Shown here: positions 10,268 through 19,856 of the stretch, piece after piece
How the letters are laid out: each line of letters opens with the position of its first letter
Position numbering within the stretch: the first letter of the stretch is position 1
Notes under the pieces: model-generated
What the model saw: only the letters and a program-made list of their open reading frames with translations
Databases searched by the model: none
What the model was told of the DNA's origin: nothing
From: Olleya sp. YS
GTDB taxonomy: Bacteria > Bacteroidota > Bacteroidia > Flavobacteriales > Flavobacteriaceae
Direction: 5' to 3'
Length of the DNA stretch: 64,000 bases
NCBI RefSeq assembly: GCF_029760915.1
Contig: NZ_CP121685.1
Location: forward strand, 2,319,001-2,383,000
Made by a program: the position numbers and the translations under genes

Positions 10268-11652
10268 CATTAATAAAATCTATATCAGGAATTAGAGGAA
10301 CTATTGGCGGAACAGTTGGCGATAATCTAACACCAATTGACGCAGTTAAATTTGCATCTGCTTATGGTACCTGGCTAAAGCAACAACGTGACAAAACAGA
10401 TTATAAAGTTGTTGTTGGTCGTGATGCACGTTTGTCTGGAGATATGATACAAAACTTAGTAATGAATACGTTGGTAGGCTTAGGTATTCATGTTGTAGAT
10501 TTAGGATTGTCAACAACGCCAACAGTAGAAATTGCTGTGCCAATGGAGCACGCAGATGGAGGTATTATACTTACTGCTAGTCATAATCCAAAACAATGGA
10601 ACGCTTTAAAGTTACTTAACGCGAAAGGTGAGTTTTTAGATGGAGCAGAAGGACAAAAAATTTTAGAAATAGCAGAATCTGATGCAATGACTTTTGCTGA
10701 AGTCGATAATTTAGGAAAAATCACTAAAAACGAAGCCTATATCGATTTACATATCGATGAAGTTTTAGAATTAGAATATGTTAATCAAAAAGCAATTGAA
10801 GCTGCAAATTTTAAAGTGGTGGTTGATGGTGTTAATAGTACTGGTGGAATAGCAATTCCGTTATTACTTGAACGCTTAGGTGTTGAAGCTGTAAAATTGT
10901 ATTGTGACCCAACAGGTCATTTTCCGCATAATCCCGAGCCTTTAAAAGAGCATTTAGGAGATTTATCTAACGAAGTAAAAAAACACAATGCAGACTTTGG
11001 AATTGTTGTCGATCCAGACGTAGATAGACTTGCATTTATGGACGAAAATGGAGAGATGTTTGGAGAAGAATACACATTAGTTGCTTGTGCAGATTGGGTA
11101 TTGAGTCAAAACCCAGGAAACACAGTTAGTAACATGAGCTCGACAAGAGCATTAAGAGATGTCACTGAAAAACATGGTGGAACTTATCAAGCATCAGCTG
11201 TAGGTGAAGTTAATGTGGTGACTTTAATGAAAAAAAATAATGCAGTGATTGGTGGTGAAGGTAATGGTGGAATTATTTATCCAGCTTCTCATTACGGTCG
11301 TGATGCTTTAGTTGGTGTGGCTTTATTTTTAAGCTTATTAGCAGATAAAAAAATGAGTGTAAGTGAGCTACGTAAAACCTACACAAGCTATTTTATGAGC
11401 AAAAAGAAAATCCAATTAACTCCAACTTTAGATGTAGATGCTATTTTAAAAGCAATGGAAGCAAAATATAGTAATGAAAATTTAACAACCATCGATGGTG
11501 TAAAAATAGATTTTGCAGAAAGTTGGGTGCACTTACGTAAAAGTAATACAGAACCAATTATTAGAATTTATACCGAAGCTAAAAGCCAAAACGAAGCAGA
11601 TGCTTTAGCAGATAAAATTATTTCAGAAATCAAATACATTGCGAAAATTTAG
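10264..11652 (+). CDS. glmM: Phosphoglucosamine mutase
   Basis: This 462-residue alpha-D-phosphohexomutase interconverts glucosamine-6-phosphate and glucosamine-1-phosphate on the way to UDP-GlcNAc, hence peptidoglycan and LPS. The phosphoserine loop is TASHNP with Ser106 as the phosphoryl carrier; the metal loop is DPDVDRL; the sugar-binding loop GEGNGG and the C-terminal phosphate-binding loop RKSNTEP are present. A phosphomannomutase activity cannot be excluded from sequence, but this form is the usual GlmM of Bacteroidota. Its start overlaps the acyltransferase stop by 4 bases. A class V aminotransferase gene follows after 27 bp. Confidence 0.9.
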   Translation: MTLIKSISGIRGTIGGTVGDNLTPIDAVKFASAYGTWLKQQRDKTDYKVVVGRDARLSGDMIQNLVMNTLVGLGIHVVDLGLSTTPTVEIAVPMEHADGGIILTASHNPKQWNALKLLNAKGEFLDGAEGQKILEIAESDAMTFAEVDNLGKITKNEAYIDLHIDEVLELEYVNQKAIEAANFKVVVDGVNSTGGIAIPLLLERLGVEAVKLYCDPTGHFPHNPEPLKEHLGDLSNEVKKHNADFGIVVDPDVDRLAFMDENGEMFGEEYTLVACADWVLSQNPGNTVSNMSSTRALRDVTEKHGGTYQASAVGEVNVVTLMKKNNAVIGGEGNGGIIYPASHYGRDALVGVALFLSLLADKKMSVSELRKTYTSYFMSKKKIQLTPTLDVDAILKAMEAKYSNENLTTIDGVKIDFAESWVHLRKSNTEPIIRIYTEAKSQNEADALADKIISEIKYIAKI

Positions 11653-11679
11653 TATTTTTAATCTGTAAATCAATGAGTT

Positions 11680-13179
11680 ATGTACGTCACTAAAGCACAA
11701 CGAACCAATAAATCTGAATTAGAAACTTATTTTTCTAAGTTTAGACAGCATATTGTGGGTATAGACCAAGAATTTGAATCACCTTACGGTATCAAGAAAA
11801 TGGTATATACAGATTGGACAGCTTCTGGACGATTGTATAGACCTATAGAGGATAAATTGTTGAATCAATTTGGACCTTTTGTAGCTAATACACATACCGA
11901 AACTACTGTGTCTGGTACAGCAATGACAAATGCCTATCATAATGCAAGGCGTATTATTAAAGGACATGTTAATAGTAATGCAGATGATGTATTAATTGTT
12001 GCAGGAAACGGAATGACAAGTGTGGTCAATAAGTTTCAGCGAATTTTAGGATTAAAAGTACCTGAAAACTTACGAAAATTCACGAAAATCCCAGACGAAG
12101 TCCGTCCAGTGGTTTTTGTCACACATATGGAGCACCATTCTAATCACACCTCTTGGTTAGAAACTATGGCAAAAGTAGAAGTGATACCAGCTGGAGAGGA
12201 TGGTTTGTTTAGTCTTGAAAATTTAAAAATTCTTTTAGAAAAACATAAAGATTGCCCTTTAAAAATTGCTTCTGTTATTGGTGGTAGTAATGTTACTGGT
12301 ATCCAAACACCTTATCATCAAATTGCTAAAATAATGCATCAACATGGAGGAGTTTGCTTTGTAGATTTTGCTTGTTCTGCACCTTATGTAGACATTAATA
12401 TGCATCCAGAAAATGAAGACGAAGCTTTAGATGCTATATTCTTTTCACCACACAAATTTTTAGGTGGACCAGGAACTTCTGGTGTTTTGGTGTTTAATAA
12501 AAAATTATATAAAAACATGATTCCAGATTGTCCAGGTGGTGGTACTGTAAGTTGGACAAATCCTTGGGGAGAACATAAGTACATCGATAATATTGAAGAT
12601 AGAGAAGATGGTGGTACGCCTGGTTTTTTGCAAACCATTAAAACTGCTTTGGCTATTAAGCTGAAAGACCAAATGGGAGTAAAAAACATTTTAGATAGAG
12701 AACATGAATTAATCCACCAGATATTTGCAAATCTTGAAGATGTAGAAGGGATAAATATTTTAGCACCTACGCATAAAGACCGATTAGGAGTCGTATCTTT
12801 TTATATAGATGACTTACACTTTAATTTAGGTGTTAAGTTATTGAATGATAAATTTGGTGTCCAAACACGTGGTGGTTGTAGCTGTGCTGGTACTTATGGG
12901 CATTATTTGTTGCATGTAGATTATGAAAAATCACACTCGTTAACTTGCGAGATTTCAGCAGGAGATTTATCGCATAAACCAGGTTGGATTCGCATGTCCA
13001 TTCATCCTACAACGACTTGTAACGAGATTGATTATGTCTGTGAGAGTATTCAGGCTTTAGCAAAACATCATAAAGAATGGGCTAAAGATTATGAATATAA
13101 TAAAGCTAATAACGAGTTTATCCACAAAACCTTTGTACCTACTCAAGACGTAAGGGTTACTGATTGGTTTGAGTTATAA
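11680..13179 (+). CDS. Class V aminotransferase / cysteine desulfurase-like PLP enzyme
   Basis: The 499-residue PLP enzyme has the lysine-bearing block FFSPHKFLGGPG with Lys259 as the probable Schiff-base residue, HMEHHSN (a PLP-stacking His region) and VDFACSAPY before it. A glycine- and cysteine-rich loop GGCSCAGTYGHY sits where cysteine desulfurases hold their catalytic Cys. It is about 90 residues longer than SufS, mainly at the N-terminus and C-terminus, which places it in the SufS/Csd-like selenocysteine lyase subgroup rather than housekeeping SufS. No suf genes are adjacent. Substrate is uncertain; sulfur mobilisation is inferred. Confidence 0.82.
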   Translation: MYVTKAQRTNKSELETYFSKFRQHIVGIDQEFESPYGIKKMVYTDWTASGRLYRPIEDKLLNQFGPFVANTHTETTVSGTAMTNAYHNARRIIKGHVNSNADDVLIVAGNGMTSVVNKFQRILGLKVPENLRKFTKIPDEVRPVVFVTHMEHHSNHTSWLETMAKVEVIPAGEDGLFSLENLKILLEKHKDCPLKIASVIGGSNVTGIQTPYHQIAKIMHQHGGVCFVDFACSAPYVDINMHPENEDEALDAIFFSPHKFLGGPGTSGVLVFNKKLYKNMIPDCPGGGTVSWTNPWGEHKYIDNIEDREDGGTPGFLQTIKTALAIKLKDQMGVKNILDREHELIHQIFANLEDVEGINILAPTHKDRLGVVSFYIDDLHFNLGVKLLNDKFGVQTRGGCSCAGTYGHYLLHVDYEKSHSLTCEISAGDLSHKPGWIRMSIHPTTTCNEIDYVCESIQALAKHHKEWAKDYEYNKANNEFIHKTFVPTQDVRVTDWFEL

Positions 13180-13188
13180 ACGCAGCAT

Positions 13189-14079
13189 TTATTTAAAATC
13201 CTCTGCAGTTTTACCACGATGCTTCCAACGTTTATGTGTCCATAAGTAATATTCTGGCGCTTCATAGATTTGTTGTTCAACTAACTTAAAAAAGGCATCA
13301 GTAATCTCGTAGTCTTTAAAATCATTTGGATTTTTAGCTAGAGTTGTAAAAGTCGTCTGGTAGTAGCCTCTTTTAATGCGTTTAACAGCAAAAAACACAA
13401 CAGCCATATCTAATTGTTTCGCTAACAATTCGGCTCCTGTATGCACAGGTACATGTATTCCCATAAAATCTAACCAATGGTGTGCTTTCCAAGGTTTTGG
13501 GCTTTGATCTGATACAAATCCATTGATAGTTATATCACCTTTATCTTTTGCGTTTTTTAATGTTTCAAACGTATCTTTAGTAGTAATGAGAAAGGAGTTG
13601 TATTTGGCTCTAATCCGTTTTACTAATTTGTCAAAATATTTATTTCCAAGTTGCTTATACACAGCATACCCTTTGCTTTTTACGTGGTTTTGAAGAATAA
13701 AAATCCATTCCCAACTTCCATAATGTGCGCACATTAAAACAATACTTTTGTTATTATTTTCATGTTGGTGTATTTCATCAATATTAGAAAACGTCATTCG
13801 TTTCATCATTTGCGATTCAGATATGGTTAAAGATTTTATAGCTTCAACAACCATATCACATAAATGATGATAAAAACGTTTGGTTATGTGCTTGATTTCA
13901 GCTTCAGATTTTTCTGGAAACACTAAGTATAGATTCTCAACAACGGTTTTCTTTCTATAACCAATAACATAATAGATTAATACATATAATCCGTCCGAGA
14001 ATGCATATAAAAGCCTAAATGGAAGGATAGAGACCAACCATAAAAAAGGATAAATTAAAATATAGGCTAAAAATTGCAT
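13189..14079 (-). CDS. LpxL/HtrB-family lipid A acyltransferase
   Basis: This 296-residue protein belongs to the late acyltransferases that add secondary acyl chains to lipid A at the inner membrane. It has a hydrophobic N-terminal anchor (FLAYILIYPFLWLV), the catalytic HX4E motif in CAHYGSWEW, the basic block SDQSPKPWKAHHWLDFMG, and the C-terminal WTHKRWKHR that is strongly conserved in the family. The gene is convergent with the PLP enzyme (9 bp between stops) and divergent from the rhomboid gene. Which acyl position or chain it uses cannot be read from sequence. Confidence 0.88.
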   Translation of the reverse strand: MQFLAYILIYPFLWLVSILPFRLLYAFSDGLYVLIYYVIGYRKKTVVENLYLVFPEKSEAEIKHITKRFYHHLCDMVVEAIKSLTISESQMMKRMTFSNIDEIHQHENNNKSIVLMCAHYGSWEWIFILQNHVKSKGYAVYKQLGNKYFDKLVKRIRAKYNSFLITTKDTFETLKNAKDKGDITINGFVSDQSPKPWKAHHWLDFMGIHVPVHTGAELLAKQLDMAVVFFAVKRIKRGYYQTTFTTLAKNPNDFKDYEITDAFFKLVEQQIYEAPEYYLWTHKRWKHRGKTAEDFK

Positions 14080-14142
14080 GAATACTTATTAATTTTGCGA
14101 GAACAAATATATGTTATATTTGATTGAAACTTAAACTTGAAA

Positions 14143-14778
14143 ATGGGTAATTTAGATATCATCACCATAATAATTATAGCAGCCAATGTTATTATTTCCT
14201 ACAAAGGATTTGAAGATTTTGAATTTTTTGATAAATACAAATTTAATGTTGGTGCTATTAAAAGAGGAGAGCAAATTAGGATTTTTAGTTCTGGATTTTT
14301 GCATGTAAATCCGCAACATTTGTTATTTAACATGATTACACTATACTTTTTTGCGTGGATGGTTATTAGACAAGTGGGTGAAACTAAATTTGTAATTATT
14401 TATGTAGTTAGCTTATTATCAGGTAGTTTGCTATCCTTGGTATTTAATAAAGACAATTACCATTATAGTGCAGTAGGAGCAAGTGGAGCAGTAATGGGTA
14501 TTATTTATTCTGCAATTTTATTTGATCCATGGATGGAAATAAATTTTATTATTCCTGGTTGGTTATTTGGTATAGGTTATTTATTGTATTCTATTTACGG
14601 AATGAAAAAACAAATAGGCAATATTGGTCACGATGCCCATTTTGGAGGTGCTGTAGGTGGTTATGCGACCACTTTAATACTCGCACCAATATTATTAGAA
14701 CGCGATTTAAAAATGGTATTAATATTAGCTATACCAATAGTGGTACTATTTGTAATGCAAAAATTAGGTAAAATCTAA
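14143..14778 (+). CDS. Rhomboid-family intramembrane serine protease
   Basis: This 211-residue, six-helix membrane protein has the rhomboid landmarks: HVNPQHLLFNM in the second helix region (the HxxxN oxyanion-hole motif), the catalytic GASGA in SAVGASGAVMG, and the partner His in AHFGGAVGG of the last helix. It cleaves transmembrane segments of unknown clients. The start is ATG at 14143 (MGNLD); a TTG two codons upstream is also in frame but less likely. The gene ends in a 4-base convergent overlap with the TlpA-like lipoprotein gene. Confidence 0.88.
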   Translation: MGNLDIITIIIIAANVIISYKGFEDFEFFDKYKFNVGAIKRGEQIRIFSSGFLHVNPQHLLFNMITLYFFAWMVIRQVGETKFVIIYVVSLLSGSLLSLVFNKDNYHYSAVGASGAVMGIIYSAILFDPWMEINFIIPGWLFGIGYLLYSIYGMKKQIGNIGHDAHFGGAVGGYATTLILAPILLERDLKMVLILAIPIVVLFVMQKLGKI

Positions 14779-15287
14779 TTCTCTAAGATTTCAGCCACTT
14801 TATTTTCTAGTGCTTGACCACGTAGGTTTTTAGCTATAATTTTTCCGTCTCCATCTAAAATATATGTAGCAGGAATGGAGCGTACACCATAAGTTTGTGC
14901 AATAGGTTCTTGCCATCCTTGAAGATTAGAGAGGTGTTTCCATGTTAACTTATCTTGTTTGATAGCATTTAACCAACGATTTTTTTGACCTGCTTTGTCT
15001 AGTGATATTCCAACAATTTCTAAACCTTTATCATGGTACTTATCATACATCTTAACCACATTAGGGTTTTCTCTTCGACAAGGTCCACACCAACTAGCCC
15101 AAAAGTCTAGAATAATAATTTTAGCGTTTATATCTCCTAAGGATAAGTCTGTGCCTTCTGGTGTTTTAGCTGTAAAGGTGGGCGCATAGTCGCCAATATT
15201 TGTTCCAAAAACTAATGGTTTTTGAGGTTCTTGTTTACAAGAACTACTAAAAATAGCTATACATAAAAGTAAGATAAATGGTCTCAT
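14775..15287 (-). CDS. TlpA-like thiol-disulfide oxidoreductase lipoprotein
   Basis: The 170-residue protein has a lipoprotein signal (Cys17 after SSS) and a thioredoxin-like AhpC/TSA-Redoxin domain with the redox motif WCGPC (Cys67, Cys70). The cis-proline segment RSIPATYILD is intact. It should face the periplasm and reduce disulfides, for example in cytochrome c maturation, or act in general thiol homeostasis. The gene is divergent from mnmE and its 3' end overlaps that of the rhomboid gene by 4 bases on the opposite strand. Confidence 0.87.
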   Translation of the reverse strand: MRPFILLLCIAIFSSSCKQEPQKPLVFGTNIGDYAPTFTAKTPEGTDLSLGDINAKIIILDFWASWCGPCRRENPNVVKMYDKYHDKGLEIVGISLDKAGQKNRWLNAIKQDKLTWKHLSNLQGWQEPIAQTYGVRSIPATYILDGDGKIIAKNLRGQALENKVAEILEN

Positions 15288-15352
15288 GGTTGTAATTATT
15301 TATCACAAATATAAAATATAAAAAATGAATAATTTATGACTATTTTTGCATC

Positions 15353-16744
15353 ATGATTTATAACGATACTATTGTAGCATTAGCAACCGCTTCCGGAGCA
15401 GGTGCTGTAGCCATTATTAGATTATCTGGTAAAGATGCTATAGCAATTGCTGATGGATGTTTTGAATCTGTTAAAAATAATAAATCGCTTGTAAAACAAA
15501 ACACGCATACCATTCATTTGGGTCATATTGTTGAAGATAAAAGGACTTTAGATCAAGTATTGGTGTCTGTATTTAAAAACCCCAATTCTTATACTGGTGA
15601 AGATGTTGTTGAAGTATCTTGTCATGGGTCAATTTATATACAGCAAGAAATTATACAGTTATTTCTTCGTAAAGGTTGCCGAATGGCTAATCCAGGTGAA
15701 TTTACCCTTCGTGCGTTTTTAAATGGAAAGCTAGACTTAAGTCAAGCTGAAGCTGTAGCAGATGTCATAGCTAGTGATAATGAAGCGTCACATCAAATTG
15801 CCATGCAGCAAATGCGTGGTGGTTTTTCTAGTGAAATCGCAAAACTACGTGAGGAATTGATGAATTTTGCCTCATTAATCGAGCTAGAATTGGATTTTGC
15901 AGAAGAAGATGTCGAGTTTGCGGATAGAAGTCAGTTTAAAGCATTGGTTACACGTATTTCATTTGTATTAAAACGTTTAATAGACAGTTTTGCAGTAGGT
16001 AATGTTATTAAAAACGGAATTCCAGTAGCGATAGTTGGAGAGCCTAATGTTGGAAAATCTACGTTACTGAATGCCCTGTTAAATGAAGAACGCGCTATTG
16101 TTAGTGATATTGCAGGAACCACTAGAGATACCATAGAAGACGAATTAGTCATTGAAGGTATTGGTTTTAGATTTATTGATACAGCAGGAATTAGAGATAC
16201 CAAAGATGTTGTTGAAAGTATCGGGATAAAAAAGACATTTGAAAAAATTGAACAAGCACAAGTCGTCGTTTTACTTTTCTCTGCAGAAGAATTTAAAGAA
16301 GAAAGTCAGCGATTAAAAGTAGAAATAGAGAAAATAAAAAATCGTTTTCCGCTCAAGCCAATGCTTATCATTGCTAATAAAATTGATAAGTTAAATGATG
16401 CTGAAAAGCTAGTGCTTACCTCTCAATTTGAAAGTATTCACATGTTATCTGCTAAGACAGGAATAGGCGTTGACACCTTAAAAGAAAAATTAATTGGTTT
16501 TGTTAACACAGGTGCATTGCGTAATAATGAAACTATTGTTACTAATACGCGTCATTACGATTCGCTTCTAAAAGCTTCAGAAGAGATTGAAAAAGTCAAA
16601 CATGGTTTAGAAACCGGTTTGTCGGGAGATTTATTAGCAATAGACATCAGACAAGCCTTGTATCATTTTGGAGAAATAACTGGAGAGATTACTAGTGATG
16701 ACTTATTAGGTAATATTTTTGCTAATTTTTGTATCGGGAAGTAA
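15353..16744 (+). CDS. mnmE: tRNA uridine-5-carboxymethylaminomethyl(34) GTPase MnmE
   Basis: MnmE works with MnmG to build the cmnm5 modification on wobble U34 of several tRNAs. The 463-residue protein has an N-terminal folate-binding domain (starts MIYNDTIVALATA), a helical domain, and an inserted G domain with P-loop GEPNVGKS near 229-236, switch block GTTRDT, DTAGIRD near 274 and NKID. It ends with the catalytic CIGK. All are intact and the length is standard. A 65 bp AT-rich gap separates it from the divergent TlpA-like gene. It precedes the polysaccharide locus but is not functionally part of it. Confidence 0.97.
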   Translation: MIYNDTIVALATASGAGAVAIIRLSGKDAIAIADGCFESVKNNKSLVKQNTHTIHLGHIVEDKRTLDQVLVSVFKNPNSYTGEDVVEVSCHGSIYIQQEIIQLFLRKGCRMANPGEFTLRAFLNGKLDLSQAEAVADVIASDNEASHQIAMQQMRGGFSSEIAKLREELMNFASLIELELDFAEEDVEFADRSQFKALVTRISFVLKRLIDSFAVGNVIKNGIPVAIVGEPNVGKSTLLNALLNEERAIVSDIAGTTRDTIEDELVIEGIGFRFIDTAGIRDTKDVVESIGIKKTFEKIEQAQVVVLLFSAEEFKEESQRLKVEIEKIKNRFPLKPMLIIANKIDKLNDAEKLVLTSQFESIHMLSAKTGIGVDTLKEKLIGFVNTGALRNNETIVTNTRHYDSLLKASEEIEKVKHGLETGLSGDLLAIDIRQALYHFGEITGEITSDDLLGNIFANFCIGK

Positions 16745-16807
16745 TTTTACTTCTGTATAGTTTAAAATCTTAATTTAAATAAACCATACAAAGTTGTATA
16801 TTGCTAC

Positions 16808-19639
16808 ATGCTTAATACTAAACTTACTTATTGGTTAAAACTAAGTAAAACCTTATTTATTATAGGGTTTTGTATGAATATCCAAGCTCTATTAGCACAA
16901 GATTTACCACCAATACAATACTATTCCCCCAAACAATATAATGCAGAGAACCAAAATTGGGCAATTTCTCAGAGTAATAATAAGTATATTTATGTAGCCA
17001 ACTCTAAAGGACTTTTAGAGTTTAATGGTGCAGGTTGGACGTTGTATCCTTCTCCCAATCAAACTATAGTAAGATCAGTTAAAGTTGTAGATGATAAAAT
17101 TTACACAGGTAGCTATATGGAATTTGGATACTGGTCAAAAACTAATATAGGAGATCTTAAATACACGTCGCTCTCAGAAAAAATTAGAGAGTCATTATTA
17201 GAAGATGAACAATTTTGGAACATCACTAGCTTGGATGATTGGTTACTATTTCAGTCCTTAAACCGTATTTACATCTACAATTTTAAAACCGATTCCTTCA
17301 AGATTATTGATTCTGAAAGAGGTATTACTAAAATGTTTAAAGTTGATAATACAATTTATTATCAGGACATTAATAAGGGATTATTAAAACTAGAAAATGG
17401 TGAATCTAAAACCATAATTGATGCATCCGTTGTATCTGACAAAATTATTGTAGGTGTATATCTATTAAATTATAAGCTTCAAATTGTTACCCAAGAGCAT
17501 GGTATATTTAGTTTAGATAATAATGGATTGCAAGAATGGTCAAAAAAAATAAATACCAAGCTTGTTAATTATTCTGTTTATAGTAGTCGTCAGTTAAAAG
17601 ATGGAAGCTTACTCTTAGGGACTATTTCTAATGGCATGCTTCAAATATCCACTAATGCTGAAATTATTCAAAAAATTAGCCAAGCTGATGGTCTAGGAAA
17701 TAACACTGTACTCTCCGTATTTGAGGACATTGAGAATAATATATGGCTAGCTTTAGACAATGGTATTAATTGTATTAATATAAACTCGCCTTTTAAAATA
17801 TTTAATGACGATAATGGAATGTTAGGTACGGTTTATACCTCTGTTATTTTTGATAATATACTGTATTTAGGGACAAATCAAGGATTATTTTATAAGCACG
17901 AAAACGAATCTACTTTTAAAGCTGTTAATGGCATTAAAGGTCAAGTTTGGAAATTAAAAATTATTAATGATATATTATTTTGTGGTCATAACTCAGGAAC
18001 TTTTACAATAAAAGACAACATTGCTACTCAAATAGCTAATATTGACGGAACTTGGGATTTACTTCCCATTAAAAATAATCCAAACTTATTGTTACAAGGG
18101 AATTATAACGGATTAAATGTTTTAGAAAACAGTAATGGCTCATGGAAATTTAGAAATAAAATTGAAGGATTTGATAACTCGTCTAGGTTTTTTGTATTCT
18201 CGTCAGACAATGAGATTTTAGTCAATCACGAGTATAAAGGCGTGTTTAAAATACAGGTGGATACAGATTTAAGACGTGCTTTGAAAGTGTCTAAAATTGA
18301 AGGTTTAGAAAAAGGGCTTTTTTCATCTTTGACAGAGTATAATGATGAGATTTATTATGCTACAGAACAGGGTATATTTAAAAAACTTAAGCAAGAACAA
18401 ACATTTGTTAAAGATTCAATTTTAAGTGAGTTGTTTGTGTCACAAGGCTATTCCTCTGGCAAACTAATAACAAATAAAAGTACCAATACATTATGGATTG
18501 TTACCCAAAAGGGAATTAACTACATTAGTCCTGGAAAGCTAAGTAAAATACCAAATATCACGTTTATAGCTTTACCAAATTCTTTAAGAGAGGGATTGTC
18601 AGGATATGAAAGTGTTTTTAACCTTAAGCCTAATGTCTATTTATTCGGTACATCAAAAGGGTACATCGTATTAGATGTTTCAAAGATTATACCCAAATCG
18701 TATGACGTTTACATAAATTCATTGAATAAATCTCCATTACAGACTAAAACTTCATTGGTAAACTTACAAGAGGTACAAACTTTAACTAATAAAGAAAATA
18801 ATTTGGCGTTTACTTATAGTGTTGCGGAATATGATAAATATTTAGAAGCAGAATATTCTCATAAATTAGAGGGGTTATATAATAATTGGAGTTCGTGGAG
18901 TACAGAAGCAAATGTGCTTTACAAAAATCTTCCTCATGGTGATTATACCTTTAGAGTTAAAGCTAGAGTGGGAGGTGAAAATCTTAAAGATGAGGCAATT
19001 TATTCATTTTCAATTGCCAAACCATGGTATCTGTCCAATATAATGGTTGCTATCTACTTCTTAGCAGCATGTATCGCATTGTTACTCATCAATTATTTTT
19101 ACAAGCTATATTATAGAAAGCAAAAAGAAAAGCTAGTGCAAAAATCCAATCGAGAATTAGAAATGAAGGATTTAGAAACTAAACAGCAGTTAATGGCTTT
19201 AAACAACGATAAATTAAGGCAAGAAATAGAAAGTAAAAACAGAGAGTTAGCTATTTCTACCATGAGTTTAATAAAAAAGAACGAGTTTTTAAATACCATT
19301 AAAAGCGAGTTAAATGATAAAGTAAAAGACACAAATTTGAAGTCAGTTATTAAAATTATAGATAAGAATATTAACAACAAAGACGATTGGAATCTATTTG
19401 AAGAAGCCTTCAATAATGCAGATAAAGATTTTCTAAAGAAGGTAAAATCTAAACACCCTTCTCTGACATCTAACGATTTAAGATTATGTGCTTATCTAAG
19501 GCTTAACTTGTCTTCCAAAGAAATTGCTCCATTACTAAATATATCTCCAAGAAGTGTAGAAGTTAAACGATATCGATTGCGTAAAAAGATGGAGTTAGCA
19601 CATGATGTAAATTTAACTGATTATATATTAAGTATTTAA
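16808..19639 (+). CDS. SusR-type sensor-regulator: propeller, Y_Y_Y, membrane helix, LuxR-type HTH
   Basis: This 943-residue one-component sensor probably switches on the adjacent polysaccharide locus. In order it has a signal peptide ending LLAQ (1-31), a two-component-regulator-type beta-propeller (about 35-640, many WLALDNG/YLGTNQG-like blades), a Y_Y_Y domain (about 690-755), a membrane helix (about 763-785), a coiled coil (about 786-870) and a C-terminal HTH of LuxR/GerE type (about 880-943; LSSKEIAPLLNISPRSVEVKRYRLRKK). It has no histidine kinase or receiver domain, so ligand binding in the periplasm would act on DNA directly from the membrane, as in SusR. The susC gene starts 217 bp downstream on the same strand. 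Confidence 0.85.
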   Translation: MLNTKLTYWLKLSKTLFIIGFCMNIQALLAQDLPPIQYYSPKQYNAENQNWAISQSNNKYIYVANSKGLLEFNGAGWTLYPSPNQTIVRSVKVVDDKIYTGSYMEFGYWSKTNIGDLKYTSLSEKIRESLLEDEQFWNITSLDDWLLFQSLNRIYIYNFKTDSFKIIDSERGITKMFKVDNTIYYQDINKGLLKLENGESKTIIDASVVSDKIIVGVYLLNYKLQIVTQEHGIFSLDNNGLQEWSKKINTKLVNYSVYSSRQLKDGSLLLGTISNGMLQISTNAEIIQKISQADGLGNNTVLSVFEDIENNIWLALDNGINCININSPFKIFNDDNGMLGTVYTSVIFDNILYLGTNQGLFYKHENESTFKAVNGIKGQVWKLKIINDILFCGHNSGTFTIKDNIATQIANIDGTWDLLPIKNNPNLLLQGNYNGLNVLENSNGSWKFRNKIEGFDNSSRFFVFSSDNEILVNHEYKGVFKIQVDTDLRRALKVSKIEGLEKGLFSSLTEYNDEIYYATEQGIFKKLKQEQTFVKDSILSELFVSQGYSSGKLITNKSTNTLWIVTQKGINYISPGKLSKIPNITFIALPNSLREGLSGYESVFNLKPNVYLFGTSKGYIVLDVSKIIPKSYDVYINSLNKSPLQTKTSLVNLQEVQTLTNKENNLAFTYSVAEYDKYLEAEYSHKLEGLYNNWSSWSTEANVLYKNLPHGDYTFRVKARVGGENLKDEAIYSFSIAKPWYLSNIMVAIYFLAACIALLLINYFYKLYYRKQKEKLVQKSNRELEMKDLETKQQLMALNNDKLRQEIESKNRELAISTMSLIKKNEFLNTIKSELNDKVKDTNLKSVIKIIDKNINNKDDWNLFEEAFNNADKDFLKKVKSKHPSLTSNDLRLCAYLRLNLSSKEIAPLLNISPRSVEVKRYRLRKKMELAHDVNLTDYILSI

Positions 19640-19824
19640 AAACAATACAATTGTTAATTTAACCCATACATTACCACAACAATTTAAAACATTCATTTTT
19701 TCTTAGTGTTTTTAAATAGTGTCTTATGCTAGTTAAATATGGATTTCATCACTATTTCACTCTTTTTTTTGTAATGTATATTATTTGTAGCGGTTGTTTT
19801 TATCAAATTAACAGAATAACTTAA

Positions 19825-19832
19825 TAAATTTG
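19825..19832 (+). promoter_or_regulatory. Candidate -7 element of the susC operon promoter
   Basis: TAAATTTG matches the Bacteroidota TAnnTTTG element and lies 24 bp before the susC ATG. No TTG is found at the usual -33 spacing, which would suit an activator-dependent promoter. Assigned from consensus only. Confidence 0.4.
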
Positions 19833-19856
19833 ACAAAAGCATAAAAACAGCCAAAC

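Noticed and set aside
12384-12689. 101-codon open frame on the minus strand inside the PLP enzyme gene
   Set aside because: Antisense to the conserved Lys259 region; no promoter or family features.
14529-14771. 80-codon plus-strand frame inside the rhomboid gene
   Set aside because: Shifted frame of a well-conserved rhomboid sequence with no features of its own.
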